Positions 17,276-25,556 of a stretch of 64,000 nt of DNA are shown piece by piece. The notes beneath the pieces are model-generated. The model was given only the letters and a program-made list of their open reading frames with translations, was not told the DNA's origin and did no database searches. Within the stretch, counting starts at the first letter, position 1, and each line of letters opens with the position of its first letter. This DNA comes from Clostridiales bacterium (GTDB lineage Bacteria; Bacillota; Clostridia; TANB77; CAG-508). The position numbers were made by a program, and so were the translations under genes. The stretch covers positions 18,652 through 82,651 of the forward strand of contig DNVW01000013.1 of the NCBI GenBank assembly GCA_003507395.1, written 5' to 3'.

Positions 17276-18217
17276 ATGTTAAAAATGTACAGTACAGATA
17301 TGCAAACTAATATAACAGAAGAGACAAAAGAATTTAAAAAGGGCAATTGGATAAATATGGTTTCTCCGACAGAAGACGAAATAAAGATGGTATGTTCAAA
17401 ATTAGAAATACAAGAGGATTTTATAAGATATTCATTAGATGAAGAAGAAAAAGCTAGAATAGACATAGAAGAGGATGATAATACAATTTTATATATAATT
17501 GATATTCCAACTATTGAGAAAGAGAGAGACAAAAAAGTTTATGTAACAATGCCAATAGGAATTATTTTTGTAAGAGATGATTATATAATAACAGTGTCGC
17601 AAAAAAGCAATGAAATTATAGAAAGCTTAAAAATAGAGCAAATTATAACATACAAAAAAAGTAGATTATTGCTACAGATTTTTTATGCAAATGCAAGAAG
17701 ATTCTTAAGCTTATTATATAAAATTAATAAAGAGATAGAAAGCACAGAGAACAAACTAAAAGATTCTTTACAAAATAAAGAATTATTAAAAATGCTAGAT
17801 TTAGAAAAAAGTTTAGTTTATTTTACTACATCATTAAAATCAAATGAAGTAGTAATGGAGAAAACCACAAGAGGAAAAATAATAAAATTATATGAAGAAG
17901 ATGAAGATGTTTTAGAAGATGCAATTATAGAAAACAAACAAGCTATTGAAATGGTAAAAATATATAGTGATATTTTAAATGGTACAATGGATACTTATGC
18001 TTCTATCATTTCCAATAATTTAAATGCAGTAATGAAAATATTAACTTCTGTTACATTTATACTTGCTATTCCAACATTAATTGCAAGTGTATGGGGAATG
18101 AATGTAGAGCTTCCTTTTCAAAGAAGTCCACTAGGGTTTGCAATTATAACAGTAATTTCAGTAATATTATGTGTAATAGCAACAATTTGGTTAAAAAGAA
18201 AACATATGCTAAATTAA
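17276..18217 (+). CDS. corA: CorA-family magnesium transporter
   Basis: A 313-residue protein with an N-terminal cytoplasmic domain, a long acidic and basic helix, and two C-terminal transmembrane helices. The signature motif is present as VWGMNVELPF between the helices, and the protein ends in a basic KRKHML tail. The family forms pentameric channels for Mg2+ and sometimes Co2+ or Ni2+. A GAAAGGGG site lies 7 nt before the ATG. It lies 22 nt after the cadherin-like gene with no terminator between, so some co-transcription is possible. Confidence 0.93.
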   Translation: MLKMYSTDMQTNITEETKEFKKGNWINMVSPTEDEIKMVCSKLEIQEDFIRYSLDEEEKARIDIEEDDNTILYIIDIPTIEKERDKKVYVTMPIGIIFVRDDYIITVSQKSNEIIESLKIEQIITYKKSRLLLQIFYANARRFLSLLYKINKEIESTENKLKDSLQNKELLKMLDLEKSLVYFTTSLKSNEVVMEKTTRGKIIKLYEEDEDVLEDAIIENKQAIEMVKIYSDILNGTMDTYASIISNNLNAVMKILTSVTFILAIPTLIASVWGMNVELPFQRSPLGFAIITVISVILCVIATIWLKRKHMLN

Positions 18218-18228
18218 TATTGAGATAT

Positions 18229-18274
18229 AAGGGGCGATAATGTTCTAAAGACTATAAAACATTGCCGTCCCTTT
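18229..18274 (+). terminator. Hairpin after corA, probable weak terminator
   Basis: A 16-position stem (18229-18244 with 18258-18273), with one A-C mismatch and two G-T pairs. It is followed by only three Ts. The end of the stem touches the -35 box of the next promoter. Confidence 0.5.
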
Positions 18275-18301
18275 GACATGTACTGGAAGATGTTGTATAA
18301 T
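18273..18301 (+). promoter_or_regulatory. Consensus sigma-A promoter of the ABC-F gene
   Basis: TTGACA (18273-18278), 17-bp spacer, TATAAT (18296-18301). Both boxes are perfect. Confidence 0.9.
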
Positions 18302-18334
18302 TGTTTTTAGGTTTATTATTCAAGGAGGATTAAA

Positions 18335-19915
18335 ATGTTAAATGCAGTAGGAGTAACAATTAGATTTGGTAAAAGAACATTGTTTGAAGATGTAAATATA
18401 AAATTTAATAAAGGATGCTGTTATGGAATAATAGGTGCAAATGGATCTGGGAAATCAACCTTTTTAAAAGTTTTGTCTGGTGAGCTAGAGCCAAGTAAAG
18501 GAGAAGTAACTAAAGAAAAAACAGAGAGATTATCTGTTTTAAAACAAGACCACTTTGCTTATGAAGATTTTACAGTTATAGACACAGTTATAATGGGAAA
18601 TGAAGAATTATATAAAATAAGACAGGAAAAAGATGCAATTTATGCAAAACCAGATTTTTCAGAAGAAGATGGAATGAAGGCTGCAAAGCTTGAAGAAAGA
18701 TTTGCTGAATTAGATGGATGGAATTCAGAAGCAGATGCCAGCCAATTGTTAAATGAATTAGGAATAGGGACAGAAAACCATTATAAACAAATGTCTGAAT
18801 TAGAAGGTAAAGAAAAGGTAAAGGTGCTTCTAGCACAAGCACTATTTGGAAATCCAGATATCCTATTATTGGATGAGCCTACCAATGACTTGGATTTAAA
18901 AACAATAAACTGGTTAGAGGAATTTTTAATTAATTTTGAAAATACAGTAATAGTGGTATCACATGATAGGTACTTTTTAAATAAAGTATGCACACATATT
19001 GCAGATGTAGATTTTGGAAAGATAAAAGTATACCCAGGAAACTATGATTTTTGGTATGAATCTAGCCAACTAGCTCTAAAACAGATGAAGGATGCAAATA
19101 AAAAGAAAGAAGAAAAAATAAAAGAATTACAAGCATTTATTGCTAGATTTAGTGCAAATGCTTCTAAATCTAAACAAGCAACTTCTAGAAAAAAATCATT
19201 AGAAAAAATAGAATTAGATGAAATAAAACCATCAAATAGAAGATATCCATATATAGATTTTAAACCAGATAGAGAACCAGGAAAAGAAATTTTACAGGTA
19301 AAGAATATCTCTAAAACAATAAATGGAGAAAAAATATTAAATAATATTTCATTCACAGTAAAGGCAGGGGATAAAATTGCATTTTTAGCAGATAATGAAA
19401 ATGCAAAAACAGTGTTATTCCAAATAATTGCAGGAGAATTGCAGCCAGATGAAGGAAGCCTAATTTGGGGAACGACAATTACACAAAGCTATTTCCCAAA
19501 AGATAATAATTACTTGTTTGATGTGGATTTAAACATAACAGATTGGTTAAGACAATATTCAAAAGATCCAGATGAAACATATGTTAGAAGCTTTTTAGGA
19601 AGAATGTTATTCTCTGGAGAAGAAGCACTAAAAAAGGTTGCGGTATTATCAGGAGGAGAAAAGGTAAGATGTGTGCTTTCAAAAATGATGCTATCAGGAG
19701 CCAACTTTTTAATAATGGATGAGCCAACAAATCATTTAGATATGGAAAGCATAACAGCATTAAATGAAGGAATGACTAAATTTAAAGGAAATATGCTATT
19801 TACATCTCATGACCATCAGTTAATGCAAACAGTAGCAAACAGAATAATAGATATTAAAGAAGACAAAATAATAGATAGAGAAGTAACATATAATGAATAT
19901 TTAGGAATAGAATAA
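18335..19915 (+). CDS. ABC-F family ATPase (YbiT/YkpA-like)
   Basis: A 526-residue soluble protein with two ABC ATPase domains joined by a charged linker (residues about 240-310). ABC-F proteins act on ribosomes. Domain 1 has Walker A GANGSGKST and Walker B LLLDEPTNDLD, but its signature reads LEGKE in place of LSGGE, as in the YbiT-like branch. Domain 2 has a degenerate Walker A (LADNENAKTVLF) but a normal LSGGEKVR signature and LIMDEPTNHLD. AAGGAGG precedes the ATG. The altered nucleotide sites suggest unequal domains. No resistance-type extension is evident, so a housekeeping role is more likely. Confidence 0.9.
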   Translation: MLNAVGVTIRFGKRTLFEDVNIKFNKGCCYGIIGANGSGKSTFLKVLSGELEPSKGEVTKEKTERLSVLKQDHFAYEDFTVIDTVIMGNEELYKIRQEKDAIYAKPDFSEEDGMKAAKLEERFAELDGWNSEADASQLLNELGIGTENHYKQMSELEGKEKVKVLLAQALFGNPDILLLDEPTNDLDLKTINWLEEFLINFENTVIVVSHDRYFLNKVCTHIADVDFGKIKVYPGNYDFWYESSQLALKQMKDANKKKEEKIKELQAFIARFSANASKSKQATSRKKSLEKIELDEIKPSNRRYPYIDFKPDREPGKEILQVKNISKTINGEKILNNISFTVKAGDKIAFLADNENAKTVLFQIIAGELQPDEGSLIWGTTITQSYFPKDNNYLFDVDLNITDWLRQYSKDPDETYVRSFLGRMLFSGEEALKKVAVLSGGEKVRCVLSKMMLSGANFLIMDEPTNHLDMESITALNEGMTKFKGNMLFTSHDHQLMQTVANRIIDIKEDKIIDREVTYNEYLGIE

Positions 19916-19933
19916 AAGATTATAGAATTCCTC

Positions 19934-19962
19934 TTGTCAAAATAAATTAAAAAGTATATAAT
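19934..19962 (+). promoter_or_regulatory. Promoter of the SRP RNA
   Basis: TTGTCA (19934-19939), 17-bp spacer, TATAAT (19957-19962). The predicted start falls near 19970, where the RNA stem begins. Confidence 0.85.
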
Positions 19963-19972
19963 TAAATAGTAG

Positions 19973-20100
19973 AGAGTTTTAGCCATTGTATGGAGGGTAA
20001 AACCAATGAAAGCCTATGAACCTTGTCAGGTCCGGAAGGAAGCAGCAATAAGTAGATACTTTTGTGTGGTGTTTATCTTCCATAGAATGGCTAAAATTCT
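19973..20100 (+). ncRNA. ffs: Signal recognition particle RNA (small, 4.5S-like type)
   Basis: The conserved helix 8 core reads CAGGTCCGGAAGGAAGCAGC (20027-20046), which binds Ffh. The ends pair over a long stem, AGAGTTTTAGCCATT (19973-19987) with its complement at 20086-20100. This gives a single hairpin of about 128 nt with no separate Alu domain visible. It has its own promoter and lies just before dnaX, a common order in Firmicutes. Confidence 0.93.
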
Positions 20101-20140
20101 AAAGGAAAAAATAAGTAACCTAAAATTTAGGAGGGAAAAT

Positions 20141-21721
20141 ATGACCTATATTGCACTATATAGAAAATTTAGACCATTAAAATTTGAAGATATAGTAGGA
20201 CAGGAACATATTACAAAAACATTAAAAAATCAAATAATATCAAATAGAGTAGGACATGCATATTTATTTAATGGAACAAGGGGGACAGGTAAGACTTCCG
20301 CAGCAAAAGTTTTAGCAAGAGCAATAAACTGCTTAAATCCTAAAGATGGAGAGCCTTGCAATGAATGTGAAATTTGTAAAGCGGCATTATCAGGAGCTTT
20401 AACAGATATTGTGGAAATGGATGCAGCTTCTAACAATAGTGTTGATGATATAAGAATTATAAGGGATGAAGTAAATTTTTTGCCAACACTTGCAAAATAT
20501 AGGGTATATATAATAGATGAGGTCCATATGTTATCAACAGGTGCATTTAATGCTTTACTAAAAACATTAGAAGAACCACCTGAACATGTTAAGTTTATTT
20601 TAGCAACAACAGAGCCACAAAAATTGCCAGCTACAATACTTTCAAGATGTCAAAGATTTGACTTTAAAAAAATATCAAATGAAAATATAAGTAAAAGGTT
20701 ACAGTACATATGTGACGAAAGCAAAATAGAAATAACAAAAGAAGCATTGCAAATTATAGCTGTATTGTCAGAAGGAGCAATGAGAGATGCTTTAAGCATA
20801 TTAGAAAGATGCTTACAAGAAGGAAATGACAAAATTGATGAAGAATTAGTAAAAGAATTGGTGGGAATTCCAAAATTAGAATTTATAAATGAGATTGTAA
20901 AATCCATTATAGAATATGATGTTGATAATGCATTAAAAGTAGTAAATGAACTACTAAAACAAGGCAAAGATATAAATAATTTAATTTGGGAAATGATAAA
21001 ATATGTTAAAGATATTTTAGTATATAAAACCAGTGAAAATTTAGAAATATATAGTAAAGCAGAAATAGAGCAAATAAATAAATTAGCTAATAAAATTTCA
21101 AAGGAAAGACTATTGCAAATAATATATGACTTATCAAATTTGCAAAATGATATAAAATGGTCATCACAAAAAGGGCTAATGTTCCAAGTGGAAATTATTA
21201 AATTATGTAATAATGAGCAAAACTCTCAAACTGTAACAGGTCTTGAAGAAATAAATACAAGACTACAAAAAATAGAAGAGCAAATGAAAAATGGTGTAAA
21301 AACAGTATCAGAACCAGTGAAAAAAATTGAACAAATAACTAAAAAAGAAGAAACACCAAAAAAAATAATTAATGGTAAAGAAGGAAAATCAAAAGAAAAA
21401 TGGCCAAATATATTGAATAATTTAAAAGAATCAGGTAAAATACTTTTATATACTAATTTAATCAATGCAACGCCAGTAGAACTAAATGATTTAGTAATAG
21501 GAATAGAGTTTAAAAATGGAGTAACACCATTTATAAAAAGTATAATAGAAAAACCAGAAAATATGGCAGAATTAGAAAAGACAGTTTCAATAGAATATGG
21601 CAAAGAAATGAAAATAAAAATAATAGATGGTAAAACTGAAAAAGTTAATAAAGTGCCAGATAATCCAATGGCGAATTTACCAACAGATTTAGATATACCA
21701 ATTAATATTATAGAAGAATAA
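20141..21721 (+). CDS. dnaX: DNA polymerase III subunits gamma/tau
   Basis: A 526-residue clamp-loader ATPase. It has MTYIALYRKFRPLKFEDIVG at the start, Walker A GTRGTGKTSAAK (near residue 45), zinc cysteines in the CLNP..CNECEIC segment, Walker B IIDEVHMLS, and the sensor region TILSRCQRFDF. The C-terminal tau part is lysine-rich and ends in a short globular domain. The start was set at ATG 20141 with GGAGGG 6 nt upstream; the longer in-frame reading from 20006 runs through the SRP RNA and is rejected. It forms an operon with ybaB and recR. Confidence 0.96.
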   Translation: MTYIALYRKFRPLKFEDIVGQEHITKTLKNQIISNRVGHAYLFNGTRGTGKTSAAKVLARAINCLNPKDGEPCNECEICKAALSGALTDIVEMDAASNNSVDDIRIIRDEVNFLPTLAKYRVYIIDEVHMLSTGAFNALLKTLEEPPEHVKFILATTEPQKLPATILSRCQRFDFKKISNENISKRLQYICDESKIEITKEALQIIAVLSEGAMRDALSILERCLQEGNDKIDEELVKELVGIPKLEFINEIVKSIIEYDVDNALKVVNELLKQGKDINNLIWEMIKYVKDILVYKTSENLEIYSKAEIEQINKLANKISKERLLQIIYDLSNLQNDIKWSSQKGLMFQVEIIKLCNNEQNSQTVTGLEEINTRLQKIEEQMKNGVKTVSEPVKKIEQITKKEETPKKIINGKEGKSKEKWPNILNNLKESGKILLYTNLINATPVELNDLVIGIEFKNGVTPFIKSIIEKPENMAELEKTVSIEYGKEMKIKIIDGKTEKVNKVPDNPMANLPTDLDIPINIIEE

Positions 21722-21729
21722 GGAAAGGA

Positions 21730-22083
21730 ATGATTGCTAATATGTCAAAAAGAGGAGGCTTCCCAGGTATGGGTGGATTCGGAGGAATGAATATAAATCA
21801 ATTAATGAAAGAAGCTAAAAAAATGCAGGCAGATATGGAAAAATCACAAGAAGAGTTAGCAAGCAAAGAATTTGACTCAACAGCCGGTGGAGGAGCAGTT
21901 TATGTTAAAGTATCTGGAAACAAAGAAATTAAAGAAATAAAAATAAAAAAAGAAGTAGTAGATCCAGAGGATGTAGAAATGCTACAAGATTTAATTTTAA
22001 CTTGTGCAAATGAAGCTTTAAGAAAAGTAGATGCAGCACAAGCTGAAAGCTTAGGAAAATACAACATACCAGGAATGATGTAA
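21730..22083 (+). CDS. YbaB/EbfC nucleoid-associated protein
   Basis: A 117-residue DNA-binding protein of the YbaB/EbfC family. The glycine-rich N-terminus (GGFPGMGGFGGMN) is followed by the NQLMKEAKKMQADMEKSQEEL helix and the family strand VKVSGNKEIKEIKI. It lies between dnaX and recR, its usual place. ATG 21730 has AAGGA 5 nt upstream; ATG 21742 is an alternative start with AAAGGA 12 nt upstream. Confidence 0.93.
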   Translation: MIANMSKRGGFPGMGGFGGMNINQLMKEAKKMQADMEKSQEELASKEFDSTAGGGAVYVKVSGNKEIKEIKIKKEVVDPEDVEMLQDLILTCANEALRKVDAAQAESLGKYNIPGMM

Positions 22084-22101
22084 AAGCGAGAGGAACAAAG
22101 T

Positions 22102-22701
22102 ATGTCATATTATTCACCATCAATAGAAAAATTAATACAAGCATTTGAAAAATTACCAAGTATAGGAAGTAAAACAGCGGCAAGACTTGCATTTCATATA
22201 TTAGATGCTACAGAAGAAGAAACAAATGAATTTGTTTCTGCAATATTAAAAGCAAAACAAAATTTAAAATATTGTTCAAAATGTTACAATATATCAGATA
22301 CAGATCCATGCCCAATTTGTAGTAGCCCCAAAAGGGATGCTTCATCTATTTGCGTAGTAGAAGATGTAAGAGATGTAGTGGCAATGGAAAGAACACATGA
22401 GTTTAAAGGTGTTTATCATGTATTACATGGAAGCATTTCTCCTATGAATGGAATTGGACCAGATGATATAAAAATAAAAGAATTACTTTCAAGATTAATG
22501 GATGGAACAGTAAAAGAAATAATATTAGCAACAAATCCAAGAGTAGAAGGTGAGGCTACAGCTGTATATATTTCTAAACTTGTAAAGCCTATGGGAATAA
22601 AAGTGACAAGAATAGCCCATGGAATTCCAGTAGGCGGAGATTTAGAATATACAGATGAAATAACATTAAGTAAAGCACTAGAAGGAAGAAGAGAAATTTA
22701 A
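22102..22701 (+). CDS. recR: Recombination protein RecR
   Basis: A 199-residue protein of the RecFOR pathway that helps load RecA at gaps. It has the N-terminal helix-hairpin-helix (LPSIGSKTAARLAFH), the C4 zinc motif (CSKCYNISDTDPCPIC) and the Toprim domain (CVVEDVRDV, ATNPRVEGEATA). The length is normal for the family. It follows ybaB by 18 nt, giving the classic dnaX-ybaB-recR order. Confidence 0.97.
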   Translation: MSYYSPSIEKLIQAFEKLPSIGSKTAARLAFHILDATEEETNEFVSAILKAKQNLKYCSKCYNISDTDPCPICSSPKRDASSICVVEDVRDVVAMERTHEFKGVYHVLHGSISPMNGIGPDDIKIKELLSRLMDGTVKEIILATNPRVEGEATAVYISKLVKPMGIKVTRIAHGIPVGGDLEYTDEITLSKALEGRREI

Positions 22702-22734
22702 CTTATGATAAATTATGATAAAGGAGGAAAAAAT

Positions 22735-22932
22735 ATGGAAGAAAAAGAAACTAAAAAGACCCTAAAGCAAGTGAAGAAATTAAGAAGAAAAATAAAAAAC
22801 TTAAGGGAAAGACTAAACACTATGCTTGGAGCAGAACAACTTAGCAAGAGGGAATTAGTAGAAACGAGAATAAAGGAGTGGATTAAAAATGAGAGAAAAA
22901 ATGAACTTGACAGACCAAATGAATCAATGTAA
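22735..22932 (+). CDS. Small charged helical protein of unknown function
   Basis: The 65 residues are nearly all Lys, Arg, Glu and Leu and should form two amphipathic helices (KKLRRKIKNLRERLNTML, then ELVETRIKEWIKNERK). The layout recalls the Spo0E helical hairpin, but the SQxLD catalytic motif of Spo0E phosphatases is absent, so that function is not supported. The start was set at 22735 because AAGGAGG precedes it by 7 nt. It is 33 nt downstream of recR and its end overlaps the next gene by 44 nt. Confidence 0.65.
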   Translation: MEEKETKKTLKQVKKLRRKIKNLRERLNTMLGAEQLSKRELVETRIKEWIKNERKNELDRPNESM

Positions 22933-23599
22933 TTCTGATTTCAAAATGCTTCAAAAGAGAATAGCAGAAAAAATAAAAGTAATAAAGAGCAAGCAAAGAG
23001 ATGTAGATAGCGGTAAGTATTCGCCTGCAGTAACAGAGAGTTTACAAGGACAAATTAAAGCTTATGAGGCAGCATTGCAGAAAGATCAGGAAAAAATGGA
23101 TGAAGTAGAATATACATCACTTGCATGTCAATATATTCTTTGGGAAGGTGAAATACAAAAAAGAGGAGCTAATCTTCCAGCTCCAAAAAAATTGTCAATA
23201 TTTAATCCACTAAGGAGATTTAACAATGAAGATAGCATACCAGAGGGAGCAATGGAAGAAATCTTAGATAGGATGATAGAATTGAAATTGTTATTAACAA
23301 TAGAGACAAAAGAAAGAGAGTTAATAGCAGCAGAAGAAAGCGAACAAGGAACTATAGTTAGTGGTAAGAGAGAAGACGAAATATTTCACGAAGCAATAGA
23401 ACAAACATTAAATGAAACAACATATGAAAAAGAAAAAGCTGTTGCATTAGGTGATATAGATAGAATGAGAGGATATAAAGAGGCGGAAACATATGATATA
23501 AGAGAAAGATTAGAAAAATTAGCAGCAGAAAGAGGAAGACCGGAAGTATCATACACTCAAGAATTAAAGGAAAGAAGTGACGACGAACAAGAAAGATAA
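22889..23599 (+). CDS. Unrecognised coiled-coil protein downstream of recR
   Basis: A 236-residue soluble protein, very rich in Glu, Lys and Arg. Residues 1-75 form a long coiled coil (NSDFKMLQKRIAEKIKVIKS, GQIKAYEAALQKDQEKMDEV). A short PAPKKLSIFNPLRRF stretch breaks it, then further helices follow. There is no signal peptide and no known motif. AAGGAG lies 10 nt before the ATG, inside the preceding gene, and the 44-nt overlap suggests translational coupling. A structural or scaffold role is possible, but no function can be assigned. Confidence 0.75.
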   Translation: MREKMNLTDQMNQCNSDFKMLQKRIAEKIKVIKSKQRDVDSGKYSPAVTESLQGQIKAYEAALQKDQEKMDEVEYTSLACQYILWEGEIQKRGANLPAPKKLSIFNPLRRFNNEDSIPEGAMEEILDRMIELKLLLTIETKERELIAAEESEQGTIVSGKREDEIFHEAIEQTLNETTYEKEKAVALGDIDRMRGYKEAETYDIRERLEKLAAERGRPEVSYTQELKERSDDEQER

Positions 23600-23601
23600 T
23601 A

Positions 23602-23754
23602 TTATGTACTTAAAAGGGCAAAATTATCTCCTAGAGCAGTAAAAAATGCTGCTAATATAGTCAATTCTTCTTTAGAAAAATCTTGACTAAAAGCAATTGC
23701 AATACTTGCAGCAAGAAGAACAAGTTCACAAGGAGTAAGATCAAATAAACACAT
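23602..23754 (-). CDS. Small hydrophobic protein, 50 residues
   Basis: The sequence begins MCLFDLTPCELVLLAASIAI and ends LGDNFALLST, with a KEELTILAAFFTALG helix between. It resembles short LTPCEL-type proteins seen as hypothetical genes in Clostridia, but I cannot name a family. The ribosome site GAGGTG (23767-23762) is 7 nt from the ATG and lies inside the 3' arm of the terminator of the upstream gene, with the U-run forming the spacer. Its stop codon is 2 nt from the convergent gene's stop. Confidence 0.75.
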   Translation of the reverse strand: MCLFDLTPCELVLLAASIAIAFSQDFSKEELTILAAFFTALGDNFALLST

Positions 23755-23790
23755 AAAAACACACCTCAATAAATATTATGAGGTGTGTTT
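23755..23790 (-). terminator. Terminator of the UgtP-like gene, containing a ribosome site
   Basis: Minus strand: AAACACACCTCA (23790-23779) pairs perfectly with TGAGGTGTGTTT (23768-23757), with a 10-nt loop and a T-run to 23755. It lies 6 nt past the stop at 23796. Confidence 0.85.
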
Positions 23791-23795
23791 ATTAG

Positions 23796-24926
23796 TTATA
23801 AGTTTTCTACAATAATTTCACAAATTTGTTTAGTAGAATTTGGCTTTGCTAATAATTTTATATTCTTTTTCATTTCATCCAATTTGTCTGGAGAATTAAA
23901 TATTTGAGAAAGTACTACTTCTGGATTATCATCTTTTCTAATCCAAATTCCAACTTTGCTTTTTTCTAAAAATAATGCATTCTCTTCTTCTTGCCCTGGA
24001 AGAGGGTTAATAATTATAATTGGAAGTCCAGAGACTAAACTTTCAGTTGTGGTAAGACCTCCAGGTTTTGTAATAACAACATTAGCGATACTCATTAATT
24101 CAGGTACTTTATCTGTAAAAGGTAATACTCTTACTCTCGATTGTACTCCCATATTTGTAACAACTTCCTCAAAAGCTAGTTTCATTTTTTCATTTTTACC
24201 AGCAATGGCAATAATCTGATAATTGTTAGCAACAGTTATTAAATCCCTTAGTACTTGTACAGTTCTGTCTTTTCCTAAGCCAAATTCACCGCCACCAAAC
24301 ATTAAAGCTACTTTTTTTGTTTTATCTAAATTAAACATTTCAAAAATTTTATCTTTATCAAATGTTTGCAAAAATCTATTAGAAAAAGGAATGCCTGTTA
24401 CATATATTTTAGATGAAGGAATATTATGTTTTAATAAGGAATCCTTCATATGTTCATTAGAAACAAAAAATAAATCTGTATATTCATGTCCCACTATCCA
24501 TTGTTCATGGATTTCAAAATCTGTTAAAATTGTTGCTGATTTACAGTTTAATTCACCTTTTCTTTTTAAGTAGCTTACCATTTGACTACTAAAAGGATGT
24601 GTAGAAAGTATAAAATCTGGGTTTAATTCATTAATTAATTTAGCAAGTTTCTTTGCCATCAATTTATTGCTGCCTTTACTGATTTCAGAAAGAAGACCTT
24701 TTTGAGAATGATAATAAACTTCCTTCCAAAGTTTTGGAGCTTTTTTTGCCATTTCTTTATAGGCACTTGTAGTTAACTTTTCTAAAATAATATTAATATA
24801 TTTCATACAGTCAACCAATTCTGTTTTAATATCTGGATAATTTTCATTTAAGTAATTGTTTATAGATTTGGCAGCAGAAAGATGTCCACCACCATAAGAA
24901 GCATAAAAAATTAAAATTTTTTTCAT
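23796..24926 (-). CDS. UgtP/MGDG synthase-like diacylglycerol glycosyltransferase
   Basis: A 376-residue GT28-type glycosyltransferase that probably moves glucose or galactose onto diacylglycerol to make membrane glycolipids, which may serve as anchors for lipoteichoic acid. The N-terminal ASYGGGHLSAAKSI and the following MGDG synthase N-terminal domain are typical. The C-terminal donor site shows FGGGEFGLGKD and KPGGLTTTESLVSGLP. It has no transmembrane helix and should be membrane-associated. AAAGGGG lies 8 nt before the ATG. The donor sugar is not determined. Confidence 0.92.
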   Translation of the reverse strand: MKKILIFYASYGGGHLSAAKSINNYLNENYPDIKTELVDCMKYINIILEKLTTSAYKEMAKKAPKLWKEVYYHSQKGLLSEISKGSNKLMAKKLAKLINELNPDFILSTHPFSSQMVSYLKRKGELNCKSATILTDFEIHEQWIVGHEYTDLFFVSNEHMKDSLLKHNIPSSKIYVTGIPFSNRFLQTFDKDKIFEMFNLDKTKKVALMFGGGEFGLGKDRTVQVLRDLITVANNYQIIAIAGKNEKMKLAFEEVVTNMGVQSRVRVLPFTDKVPELMSIANVVITKPGGLTTTESLVSGLPIIIINPLPGQEEENALFLEKSKVGIWIRKDDNPEVVLSQIFNSPDKLDEMKKNIKLLAKPNSTKQICEIIVENL

Positions 24927-25080
24927 AAGTTATCCCCTTTCACTAAAATTTTAACACAACTAATAAAAAAAATAAAGAAAATGGAATAATTTATAAAAAA
25001 TAATACAAAATATTAGAAAGTAAATTTTTAGATTTGCGTATAAGCAGCATTATGAAATTTTAAAGAAGGGACCAGGACAA

Positions 25081-25542
25081 GTGAAAAAAACGATAAAACT
25101 TATATTATTAATGTTAATTCTATTATTTGAAGTAATGACATATATTAAAGCCAAATCTGTGCAAGCAGCAAGCCAAGGTAGCAACATTTCCGATGTACAA
25201 CTACTAGCAAGAGCAATAAATGGAGAGGCAAGAGGCGAAAGTTATGAAGGACAAGTAGCGGTTGGAGCAGTTATATTAAATAGAGTAAAGCATTCGAGTT
25301 TTCCTAATACCATAGCGGGTGTAATATATCAACCAGGAGCATTTACAGCAGTTTCAGATGGACAAATAAATGTAGCAATAGATGAAAGTTCTACTGTTGT
25401 AAAAGCTGCAAGAGATGCATTAAATGGTTGGGATCCAACGGGCGGAGCGATATATTATTTTAATCCCAATACTGCTACTAATAAATGGATATGGTCAAGA
25501 CCATATATAAAAACAATTGGAAAACATAGATTTTGTAAATAG
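25081..25542 (+). CDS. sleB: SleB-like spore cortex-lytic enzyme
   Basis: A 153-residue secreted muramidase-type hydrolase (cell wall hydrolase family 2), expected to cut spore cortex peptidoglycan during germination. A signal peptide (residues 1-30) is followed directly by the catalytic domain: LLARAINGEARGESYEGQ with the catalytic Glu, AVILNRVKH, and the C-terminal YYFNPNTATNKWIWSRP. It lacks the N-terminal peptidoglycan-binding domain of Bacillus SleB. The start is GTG with a GGGACCAGG stretch upstream. ypeB follows 14 nt later, the usual partner. Confidence 0.92.
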   Translation: MKKTIKLILLMLILLFEVMTYIKAKSVQAASQGSNISDVQLLARAINGEARGESYEGQVAVGAVILNRVKHSSFPNTIAGVIYQPGAFTAVSDGQINVAIDESSTVVKAARDALNGWDPTGGAIYYFNPNTATNKWIWSRPYIKTIGKHRFCK

Positions 25543-25556
25543 AAAGGATGATTTTT

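Noticed and set aside
20006..20140. An in-frame upstream extension of dnaX, adding 45 residues
   Set aside because: It runs through the SRP RNA, has no ribosome site, and the family start MTYIALYRKF lies at 20141 with a good site.
22735..22932. Calling the 65-residue protein a Spo0E phosphatase
   Set aside because: The two-helix layout fits, but the SQxLD motif needed for activity is absent.
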